Positions 1-5,609 of a stretch of 6,000 nt of DNA are shown piece by piece. Made by a program: the position numbers and the translations under genes. This DNA is from Fretibacterium sp. (GTDB lineage: Bacteria; Synergistota; Synergistia; Synergistales; Aminobacteriaceae): the NCBI GenBank assembly GCA_016280565.1, contig JAEEGY010000067.1, forward strand, positions 1-6,000. Reading direction: 5' to 3'. Under the pieces are notes generated by a model. It was given only the letters and a program-made list of their open reading frames with translations. It did not search any database and had not been told where the DNA came from. Position 1 is the first letter of the stretch, and each line of letters begins with the position of its first letter.

Positions 1-78
1 CCCGCGTTGCGTAATGATCCCATATCAGCACGTTATTATATCAGCCGCCGCTCATTGACAACAACCGCCGGCAAATGA
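1..78 (+). pseudogene. Probable ISAs1-like transposase remnant (partial)
   Basis: Read in frame from base 1, this stretch encodes about 25 residues containing DPISARYYISRRSLTTTAGK, followed by a TGA stop at 76-78. ISAs1-family transposases (including the E. coli H-repeat proteins) carry a conserved RYYIS segment followed by a short Leu-Thr-Ala stretch, and then roughly 90 more residues with a conserved HW-x-EN-x-LHW region. That downstream part is missing here, so the copy is truncated or decayed. The 5' part lies outside the window and may be longer. The identification rests on recognising a short motif by eye; the match is too short to be certain and no terminal inverted repeat is visible. 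It could alternatively be chance coding-like sequence. Confidence 0.42.
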
Positions 79-84
79 TAGAGT
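55..84 (+). promoter_or_regulatory. Candidate sigma-70 promoter of ridA
   Basis: A perfect TTGACA -35 hexamer at 55-60 is followed, after 18 bases, by TAGAGT at 79-84, which matches four of six -10 consensus positions. A TG at 76-77 sits one base upstream of it, as in an extended -10 element. Transcription would start near 91, leaving a leader of about 60 bases before ridA. The -35 lies inside the probable transposase remnant. No operator is recognisable. Confidence 0.5.
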
Positions 85-93
85 TTTTGCGGG

Positions 94-116
94 GGGGCTC
101 CTACAGAGAGAGTCCC
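94..116 (+). other. Small hairpin in the ridA leader
   Basis: GGGGCTC at 94-100 can pair with GAGTCCC at 110-116, giving a 7-bp stem with one G-U pair and a 9-base loop. It follows directly on a run of G that begins at 91, close to the predicted transcription start. No T-run follows, so it is not an intrinsic terminator, and it leaves the Shine-Dalgarno sequence at 137-142 free. It may simply stabilise the 5' end of the transcript or be coincidental. Confidence 0.25.
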
Positions 117-150
117 TGAAATAAGCAAAAGACGACAGGAGGCAACGCAG

Positions 151-519
151 ATGGAAGTTATTTCCACGGATAAGGCGCCGGGCGCGATCGGCCCCTATTC
201 TCAGGCGTTTAAGGTCAACGGGATGGTTTACACCTCCGGGCAGATCCCGGTGGACCCGGCTTCGGGCGCGGTGCCGGAGGGCATCGCGGCACAGGCCGAG
301 CAGAGCTGCAAGAACGTCGGGGCCATCCTTGAGGCGGCGGGCAGCGGGTTCAACAAGGTCTTCAAGACCACCTGCTTTTTGGCCGACATGGGGGACTTCG
401 CGGCTTTCAACGAGATCTACGCAAAATATTTTACGTCCAAACCGGCAAGAAGTTGCGTGGCGGTGAAGACCCTCCCGAAGGGTGTGCTCTGCGAGATCGA
501 GGCCATCGCTTTAGCGTAA
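151..519 (+). CDS. ridA: RidA family 2-iminobutanoate/2-iminopropanoate deaminase
   Basis: This 122-residue protein has the usual length of the RidA (YjgF/YER057c/UK114) family. Members form cytosolic trimers that hydrolyse reactive enamine/imine intermediates, such as 2-aminoacrylate released by PLP-dependent serine/threonine dehydratases, to ketoacids and ammonia. Family landmarks are present: the IGPYSQ segment (residues 13-18), TSGQIP (28-33), the PARSCV block with the substrate-carboxylate-binding Arg100, and the terminal CEIEAIA with Glu115, matching Arg105 and Glu120 of E. coli RidA with a constant offset of five. These residues mark it as the active RidA subgroup. The ATG start is supported by AGGAGG at 137-142 with 8-base spacing. 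It is a single-gene unit convergent with recG, ending in TAA. Its physiological substrate here is inferred from the family. Confidence 0.95.
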   Translation: MEVISTDKAPGAIGPYSQAFKVNGMVYTSGQIPVDPASGAVPEGIAAQAEQSCKNVGAILEAAGSGFNKVFKTTCFLADMGDFAAFNEIYAKYFTSKPARSCVAVKTLPKGVLCEIEAIALA

Positions 520-543
520 TGGAATAACAGAGCAGGACCATGG

Positions 544-575
544 GGCAGGAAGGGCCGGGCTGAGCGTTTCCTGCC
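544..575. terminator. Convergent hairpin between ridA and recG
   Basis: GGCAGGAA at 544-551 pairs perfectly with TTCCTGCC at 568-575, an 8-bp stem around a GC-rich 16-base loop. It lies in the only space between the two convergent genes and its right arm reaches the first base of the recG stop codon on the plus strand. There is no T-tract on either side, so it is not a classical intrinsic terminator. It could act in both directions as a pause or as an RNA 3'-end-protecting structure. Confidence 0.45.
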
Positions 576-2641
576 TATGCTGTCCCCGCCAGGTGCAGCG
601 TCTTTCCCAGCCGCCGCATCAGCTCCTCACGGAACAACGGCTCCGTCTCCAGCGTAGGGTCCTCCGCCAGGAGCGCCTGGGCTTCCTTCCGTGCCAGGTC
701 CAGTATTTTACGGTCCCTCACGAGGTTTGCCACGCGAAAATCCGTCACCCCATGCTGGCGCACGCCGCAGACCTCGCCCGGTCCCCTCTGCTCCAGGTCG
801 GCCTCCGCCAGGGCGAAGCCGTCCGGCAGGCGGAGCATGGCCTCGATGCGCTCATGCCCCTCCGGCGTTGTCCCTTGTCCCCCTAAGAGGACACAAAGGC
901 TCTCCGCCTCTCCCCTGCCTATGCGCCCTCTGAGCTGATGAAGCTGGGCCAGACCGAACTGCCCCGCGTCCTCGATAAACATCAGAGAGGCGTTGGGGAC
1001 AACCACTCCCACCTCGAAAACGACCGACGCAACGAGCAGAGAGGTCTCCCCCGCCGCAAAGCGCCGCATCACCGCTGCCTTCTCCTCCATGGGGAGCTGC
1101 CCGTGAAGCATCTCGATGGAAACGTCCGGCAAAAGTTTCGACAGCCTTTCATAACACGATGTCACCGAGCTGAGGTCCGCCCGTCCCTCCTCCGAGTCCT
1201 CGATGAGCGGACACACCCAATAGACCTGCTGTCCCTGGCGCACGCGCTCCCGGATAAGTTTCAGCAGGCGGCCCTCCTCCTCCGGCCCCAGGCATATCGT
1301 CCTGATGGGTTTCCGGCCGGGGGGAAGCTCATCCAGGACAGAGACGTCCAGGTCTCCATAGACTGAGAGGACCAGAGTCCGGGGGATGGGCGTGGCCGTC
1401 ATGACCAGGACGTGCGGCGATGTTCCCTTGGCAATCAACGCGTTCTTCTGGAGGACGCCAAAACGGTGCTGCTCATCCACAACGGCCAACCCAAGGTTGG
1501 CGAACTCCACCCCCTCCGTGAAAATTGCGTGGGTCCCCACAAGCACCTGAAGCTCCCCGGCCTGCAGCGCGTCCAGAAGGGACCGGCGTTCCTCCCCGCG
1601 GAGATTGCCCGTCAGGAGCCCTGCCTTGATTCCCAGCGGCGCCAGCATCCTCTCAAGCGTCAGGTAATGTTGCTGGGCCAGAATGCCGGTGGGGACCATT
1701 AAAGCGGCCTGAGCACCGGAGTCCGCCGCGGCCAGGATTGCCGCCACCGCAACAAGGGTCTTCCCCGCCCCCACGTCCCCCTGAAGGAGACGGTTCATCG
1801 CTTTCGTTTCCTGCATATCCCGCAGGATATCGTCAATGGCGCGTCGCTGCGCCCCCGTCAGGGGGAAGGGAAGAGCTGCCATGAAGCGTTCAAACGTTTT
1901 CCCCGGGACGAGAGGGGGCGCTGGCCTCTGCTCAGAGCCCCGGCGCAGGAGCAGCCCCGCCTGAAGAAGGAAAAGCTCGTCAAAGGCCAGCCGGTTCCGG
2001 GCCTTGAGCCACGACTCCGCGTCCTGGGGGTGATGCAGCTCACAGACTGCCTCCTGAAGCCCCTTCATCCCATACCGAGCACGAATTTTTGCGGGGAGAA
2101 AATCGACGAGGCGGCCGGCGTAGGTGTTTAGAGCGTCATCGACCAGGTTTTGAATGCGCCTCTGGGGAAGTGCGGCCGTGGCGGGGTAAATGGGGACAAT
2201 GCGCCCTATGAGCTGGGGCGGCTGGTCTGTCAGAACTTCAAACTCAGGGTTGTTGAGCTGGATTCCGTTGTAGTACTCCACGCGGCCGCACAGGGCCAGG
2301 CGCACCCCCGGCTTGAGGAGCTTGCCAATATGGGGATTGAACCAGATGGCCCTCACAGTGGCGCGGCCATCGGTCAGGAGGGCTGACGCGGGCGCGGGCC
2401 CCCCTGGAAGGGAGAGAGACAGGACCTCTGCAATGGCGCAGATCGTCTCTCCCGGGTGCAGCTCATCCAACGGGGTCAGGCGGCGGCGGTCTTCGTAGCG
2501 CCGGGGAAAAAAGAAAAGGATGTCCCCAATCGTGAGAACATCCAAACGTGCAAGCGCCTCCGCCCTTCTCTCCCCCACACCGTGGAGGTATCGGACGGAG
2601 GAGCCCAGCCCCACCCTGTCGTGGGTGGTCCTATCCCACAT
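575..2641 (-). CDS. recG: ATP-dependent DNA helicase RecG
   Basis: This 688-residue superfamily 2 helicase remodels stalled replication forks and branch-migrates Holliday junctions; E. coli RecG is about the same size. The N-terminal part (about 15-160) carries the helix-hairpin-like VRYLHGVGERRAEAL and FPRRYEDRR segments and the OB-fold wedge domain. Helicase motifs follow: the LTGAQRRAI Q-like motif (261-269), Walker A GDVGAGKT (288-295), Walker B DEQH (389-392), TAT (415-417) and motif VI QLRGRIGRG (569-577). The C-terminal TRG-type region contains DGFALAEADLEQRGPGE (607-623). Motif V is unusual: SVVFEVGVVVPNA (539-551) has Val547 where RecG proteins normally have Asp. The ATG lies 8 bases after the divIVA stop and has no evident Shine-Dalgarno sequence. 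An in-frame TGA nine codons upstream rules out an earlier start, so translation is probably coupled to divIVA. It is the last gene of the operon. Confidence 0.97.
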   Translation of the reverse strand: MWDRTTHDRVGLGSSVRYLHGVGERRAEALARLDVLTIGDILFFFPRRYEDRRRLTPLDELHPGETICAIAEVLSLSLPGGPAPASALLTDGRATVRAIWFNPHIGKLLKPGVRLALCGRVEYYNGIQLNNPEFEVLTDQPPQLIGRIVPIYPATAALPQRRIQNLVDDALNTYAGRLVDFLPAKIRARYGMKGLQEAVCELHHPQDAESWLKARNRLAFDELFLLQAGLLLRRGSEQRPAPPLVPGKTFERFMAALPFPLTGAQRRAIDDILRDMQETKAMNRLLQGDVGAGKTLVAVAAILAAADSGAQAALMVPTGILAQQHYLTLERMLAPLGIKAGLLTGNLRGEERRSLLDALQAGELQVLVGTHAIFTEGVEFANLGLAVVDEQHRFGVLQKNALIAKGTSPHVLVMTATPIPRTLVLSVYGDLDVSVLDELPPGRKPIRTICLGPEEEGRLLKLIRERVRQGQQVYWVCPLIEDSEEGRADLSSVTSCYERLSKLLPDVSIEMLHGQLPMEEKAAVMRRFAAGETSLLVASVVFEVGVVVPNASLMFIEDAGQFGLAQLHQLRGRIGRGEAESLCVLLGGQGTTPEGHERIEAMLRLPDGFALAEADLEQRGPGEVCGVRQHGVTDFRVANLVRDRKILDLARKEAQALLAEDPTLETEPLFREELMRRLGKTLHLAGTA

Positions 2642-2649
2642 GGCCGCGA

Positions 2650-3420
2650 TCAGGCTTTGGCGCCGTCAACGTCCTGCTGTGCATTTTCCCTGCCTTCAAG
2701 CAGGTTCCGGCGGAAACGCTCAATAAGCCGTGACGACGTGCCCTGGCCCTCGGAGGACTCGCCCCCCTCTCGCCCCATCTCCATCTCGATCTCCTGCTGT
2801 GCCTGGTCGATGGTCTTGCCGAATTCCAGCAGAAGCGCAACGGTGTCCTTCAGGAACTGCTGTTTTTTAAGGTTCAGGACGCGCAGACGGTTCTCGTAGT
2901 CATCGACTTCCCTTGAGGCCTCGTCGATGATACGCCGGGCCTCAAGCCGGGCCCCGGCAATCGTCTGCTCAACCTGGTCGTTGGCGTCCTTCCTGTGATG
3001 TTCCAGCTCCTGCTCCAGGTTTGACCAACGCTGTTCCGTCTCCAGGCGCTTCTCCTGGGAGTTCTTCATGATATCGTCAGCGGACATCCTGGCCTTGGTC
3101 ACGATCTCCGACGCGGAGCGCTCCGCCTCCGCAAGGAGCTTCGTCCTCTGGGCCTGGGCCTGCTCCTCTATTTCCTTGGCCGATTTGCGGGCCTGGATGA
3201 GGGCATCCTTGATCATGTCTGTCATGGACTCCTGTTTTTTGATATGCTCCTCAAGCTCGCGTATCCGGTTTTCTCGCTCGTTCAGACGCAGCGCATAGGC
3301 CTCAAGGTCATCAGCCACCTGGTTAAGGAAATCCTCAACCTCCGGGACGGAATACCCCCCAAAGGAAACCTTCTTAAAAGCCTTTACCTCAACGTCCTTG
3401 GCGGTTAAAAGTTCCGTCAT
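2650..3420 (-). CDS. divIVA: DivIVA-family cell division / polarity protein
   Basis: DivIVA proteins bind negatively curved membrane at septa and poles and recruit partners for division-site placement or growth. This 256-residue protein has the N-terminal DivIVA membrane-binding domain (about 4-42; LTAKDVEVKAFKK, then FGGYSVPEVEDFLNQV). A long, highly charged coiled coil follows (about 43-210). Its spacing is hendecad-like: Ala at 77, 88, 99 and 110 with SA/EI repeats, and again at 146, 157 and 168. The Gly/Glu/Ser-rich tail is about 215-230, with a final basic helix RLIERFRRNLL (231-241). It is longer than B. subtilis DivIVA (164 residues). The membrane-contacting Phe is kept (Phe20), but the adjacent Arg of B. 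subtilis is Gly21. A GAGGAGG at 3430-3436 with 9-base spacing supports the ATG. The gene begins inside the end of sepF, a 32-base overlap. Confidence 0.93.
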   Translation of the reverse strand: MTELLTAKDVEVKAFKKVSFGGYSVPEVEDFLNQVADDLEAYALRLNERENRIRELEEHIKKQESMTDMIKDALIQARKSAKEIEEQAQAQRTKLLAEAERSASEIVTKARMSADDIMKNSQEKRLETEQRWSNLEQELEHHRKDANDQVEQTIAGARLEARRIIDEASREVDDYENRLRVLNLKKQQFLKDTVALLLEFGKTIDQAQQEIEMEMGREGGESSEGQGTSSRLIERFRRNLLEGRENAQQDVDGAKA

Positions 3421-3856
3421 TCAGCGGATCCTCCTCAACCCATTCCTGAAACATCCCTTCGCGCGGCATCACCAGGTACAGCGCCGGCTCGAGGAACTCC
3501 ATGTGTCCTCCCCGGGCAAAGGCCACCCCACCCATAAAGGTGATAAAGGGCCGGCCCTGCTCCTCAAACTCCCTCTGGCTGAGCTCGTGAAGGTCCAACA
3601 GGATGATCGCCCCATCCTTGAGCGCCTCCCGGAGCCTGAGCTTGACATCCTCTGAGGGAACTCCCTTGAACAGCACAAGCCCTGGCGTGGAGGAAGGATA
3701 ACGGTCTTCCTCTCCAGACGGCGCAGCCGGTCTTTGACGCGACAGCCTCTGCTGTTTCAGCTGCTTTCTTGATCTGGGCTCCTCCTCTTGATAATCATCG
3801 GCGTCGTCATAGTCGTCGTCGCCGTAGAAACCGAGGAGTTGCATCAACTTCCACAC
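3389..3856 (-). CDS. sepF: Cell division protein SepF
   Basis: SepF (YlmF) polymerises on membrane and tethers and bundles FtsZ at the septum. This 155-residue protein shows the family plan. An N-terminal amphipathic membrane-binding helix (about 1-11, WKLMQLLGF) is followed by a very acidic linker (13-26) and then a basic Gln/Arg-rich linker (28-42). The compact SepF domain is at about 60-135, with DVKLRLREALKDGAIILLDL (70-89), FITFMGGVAFARGG (104-117) and ALYLVMP (125-131). The start is GTG, preceded by GGAGGA at 3865-3870 with 8-base spacing; the ATG at codon 5 would remove much of the amphipathic helix and is less likely. The 3' end encodes the ribosome-binding site and first codons of divIVA. 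The preceding gap of 67 bases is AT-rich and may hold a promoter. Confidence 0.9.
   Translation of the reverse strand: MWKLMQLLGFYGDDDYDDADDYQEEEPRSRKQLKQQRLSRQRPAAPSGEEDRYPSSTPGLVLFKGVPSEDVKLRLREALKDGAIILLDLHELSQREFEEQGRPFITFMGGVAFARGGHMEFLEPALYLVMPREGMFQEWVEEDPLNDGTFNRQGR
3430..3436 (-). promoter_or_regulatory. divIVA Shine-Dalgarno site inside sepF
   Basis: On the minus strand GAGGAGG lies 9 bases before the divIVA ATG at 3420 and is read as Val-Glu-Glu codons in the last part of sepF. It fixes the divIVA start despite the 32-base overlap with sepF. Ribosomes finishing sepF would pass over this site and terminate 29 bases beyond the divIVA start codon, an arrangement suited to translational coupling. 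Confidence 0.8.
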
Positions 3857-3923
3857 CTGTCCATTCCTCCTTCGTCACGAGGGCTGGATAACCTCTTTAT
3901 ATCTTTATAAATATTACCACGTC
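3857..3923 (-). promoter_or_regulatory. AT-rich spacer, possible internal promoter for sepF-divIVA-recG
   Basis: The 67-base gap between yggS and sepF is the longest spacer within the operon. Its upstream part is strongly AT-rich compared with the surrounding coding DNA. On the minus strand it contains TATAAA at 3904-3909 and again at 3896-3901, either of which could serve as a -10. No good -35 hexamer is visible at the right distance; the nearest candidate, TTATGG about 18 bases upstream of the first box, matches poorly. An internal promoter is plausible but not shown. Confidence 0.3.
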
Positions 3924-4622
3924 TTACCCATAATTGCGCGGACCAAAAAGGGCGGACCCGATACGCACCATCGTGCTCCCCTCCTGGATGGCCCACTCAA
4001 AGTCCCCGCTCATCCCCATCGAGAGGACGGGCAACGGAAGCCCGGACTGCTTTCTTGCCTCTTCAGCCAGGTCACGAAGCCCCGCGAAGGCCCGCCTCAC
4101 GCTGGCCTCGTCCTCCGTCAGAGGGCCGATCGTCATCAGCCCTTCCAGACGCAGGTGCGACAAGTTTCTAACACGGTCCAACAGAGAGCCAAAGTCCTCC
4201 GGAGCAATGCCCGTCTTGCTCACTTCCTGGGCCATGTTGACCTCGATCAGGACGGGCAAAGTGCGCTCCCTCTCTCCGGCGACACGGTCCAGGCGCTCCG
4301 CAAGGGCGATGGAGTCCAGCGAATCCACCGTGTCGAACAGTTCCAGGGCCTTGCGAGCCTTGTTGCCCTGGAGGTGCCCGATCAGCCGCCAGGGAAGAGC
4401 GGAGGCAGCGCCATCCAAGGGCCAGGCTTTTTTCTTCTCCTCCGCCTCCTGCACTCTGTTCTCCCCTATCGCGCCGGCAAAGGGGACCGCCGCCAGCATC
4501 TCCTGTACCGTGCGCGTCTTTGTCACCGCAACCAGAAGGACACTGGCGGGGTCCCGTCCCACTTTCGCGGCCGCACGCGCCATGCGTTCCTGAATTTCGC
4601 CGGCTCGTTCCTCAAAAGTCAT
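3924..4622 (-). CDS. yggS: YggS/YlmE/PROSC family PLP homeostasis protein
   Basis: This 232-residue protein is of the normal size for the YggS/YlmE/PLPBP family. These single-domain TIM-barrel, alanine racemase-like proteins bind pyridoxal phosphate without known enzymatic activity and buffer PLP and amino/keto-acid pools. The PLP lysine sits in LVAVTKTR as Lys35. GENRVQE (53-59) and WRLIGHLQGNKAR (78-90) follow, then EGLMTIGP (160-167). The phosphate-binding end contains SMGMSGDFEWAI (201-212) and RIGSALFG (220-227). All hallmark motifs are intact. The ATG is preceded by GGGAGGT at 4631-4637 with 8-base spacing and lies 18 bases after the stop of the HlyD-like gene. Its position just upstream of sepF reproduces the ylmE-ylmF order of Gram-positive division clusters. 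A direct role in division is not established. Confidence 0.95.
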   Translation of the reverse strand: MTFEERAGEIQERMARAAAKVGRDPASVLLVAVTKTRTVQEMLAAVPFAGAIGENRVQEAEEKKKAWPLDGAASALPWRLIGHLQGNKARKALELFDTVDSLDSIALAERLDRVAGERERTLPVLIEVNMAQEVSKTGIAPEDFGSLLDRVRNLSHLRLEGLMTIGPLTEDEASVRRAFAGLRDLAEEARKQSGLPLPVLSMGMSGDFEWAIQEGSTMVRIGSALFGPRNYG

Positions 4623-4640
4623 GGAATAACACCTCCCGCC

Positions 4641-5609
4641 TCACCACATTCTCCCAGGTCCGTCCTGGGCGTGATCCGCATCCAGGATCAGGCTGTTTCC
4701 CGGTGCGACGCCCTTGACGATAAAGAAATTCTTTTCGTCCGCGGGGAAGCCGTCGACGTCCTGAGAGATAACGCTGCTCCCCTGAAGGAGAAAGACAAAG
4801 TTCTTGCCGTCCTTCGTGATGACGGTGGAGTCCGGGACCATGACTCCATACTGGTCCCCCGTGACCACGCGGGCGGAAAAGGCACGGGAACGCAGGACCG
4901 ACGGGGGAAAGAAGGGAAGGCGCAGGTACACCTTGATCTTCTGCCCGCGCAGGGGGTCCTGCTGGGAATTTGTTCCTTGCGCAGGCCCGGTTGACTTGAA
5001 CGCCACGACCTCTGCCTTCCTCTCCTTGCCATCTGGCTCCGTCTTGATACGAATGATGGCCTCCTTCATGCGAAGTCGCCGCTCAAGGGACGGAGTGCTG
5101 TCCAGGTAAGCGATGCAACGCAGCCCCTGAGGCTGGGGAACCAGCTTCCCGATAGGGGCTCCCTTGCGAAGCTGAATGCCATTCTCAAGGAGGACTGCGG
5201 GCCGGAAGAAGGGGAAGGGGCCAAATTCCGGCCAGAGGCGCGAGTAGACCCACTGCCCTTCCTGCCCGTCCAGCGCAGGGTAAAAATAGGCCGGATAGGG
5301 GGCGCGGACAGCGACGCCATCCAGCGCGGCCAGGATCTCTCCCTTGGCGACACGGCGCGGCTGCGGCGAGAGGTAGGTGTACACTCCATCCTGAGGTGCG
5401 TAAATAAGCTGCTCATCCCAGAGCAAAATCCCCTCAAGCGGCTGTTCCTCAATGTACCCCGCAGGCTCTGCCTCAATGACCTGAGGATGGGAAAGACGAT
5501 AGTTGTTAAGCCAAAAAAAGTAAAACCACACCGTCCCCAGAAGGATCGCCACAAAGAGGAAGTAGTAGAGCAGCCTTCCCAGAAAATTGCTGCGTCTCCG
5601 GCGTCTCAT
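4641..5609 (-). CDS. Membrane-anchored HlyD-like protein of unknown role
   Basis: This 322-residue protein begins with an Arg-rich stretch (2-6) and one hydrophobic segment (about 10-34, rich in Phe, Tyr and Leu). This predicts a single-pass anchor with the bulk outside the cytoplasm. The outer part looks like a periplasmic adaptor of the HlyD/RND type. Two lipoyl-like half motifs are visible: APQDGVYTYLSPQPRRVAKG (71-90) and LLENGIQLRKGAPIGKLV (140-157). A beta-rich region has the adaptor-like C-terminal pattern VPDSTVITKDGKNFVFLLQG (258-277) ending near VAPGNSLIL (301-309). The long alpha-helical hairpin of true efflux adaptors is absent or very short. No ABC or RND pump or TolC-like gene is adjacent, so a transport role is unproven. 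Its ATG overlaps the folE2 stop as ATGA, with GAGGG at 5617-5621. I recall similar proteins next to yggS-sepF in Clostridia, which would suggest an envelope or division link. Confidence 0.7.
   Translation of the reverse strand: MRRRRRSNFLGRLLYYFLFVAILLGTVWFYFFWLNNYRLSHPQVIEAEPAGYIEEQPLEGILLWDEQLIYAPQDGVYTYLSPQPRRVAKGEILAALDGVAVRAPYPAYFYPALDGQEGQWVYSRLWPEFGPFPFFRPAVLLENGIQLRKGAPIGKLVPQPQGLRCIAYLDSTPSLERRLRMKEAIIRIKTEPDGKERKAEVVAFKSTGPAQGTNSQQDPLRGQKIKVYLRLPFFPPSVLRSRAFSARVVTGDQYGVMVPDSTVITKDGKNFVFLLQGSSVISQDVDGFPADEKNFFIVKGVAPGNSLILDADHAQDGPGRMW

Noticed and set aside
21..64. Possible divergent minus-strand promoter (TTGTTG at 59-64, TATAAT at 35-40) followed by an ATG at 21-23
   Set aside because: The perfect -10 coincides with the Tyr-Tyr-Ile codons of the probable transposase remnant, the -35 is poor, and no ribosome-binding site precedes the ATG, so chance is the simpler explanation.
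3934..4593. A 219-codon plus-strand open frame opposite yggS
   Set aside because: It mirrors yggS almost exactly, is Ser/Arg-rich in composition as expected of an antisense frame, and matches no family I recognise.
4155..4994. A 279-codon open frame on the plus strand
   Set aside because: It runs antisense across yggS and the HlyD-like gene, both well supported, and its translation has no recognisable domain or ribosome-binding site. Long antisense frames are expected in GC-rich coding DNA.
5066..5554. A 162-codon minus-strand open frame in another register
   Set aside because: It lies wholly within the HlyD-like gene in an alternative frame, and its Ser/Arg-rich translation shows no domain.
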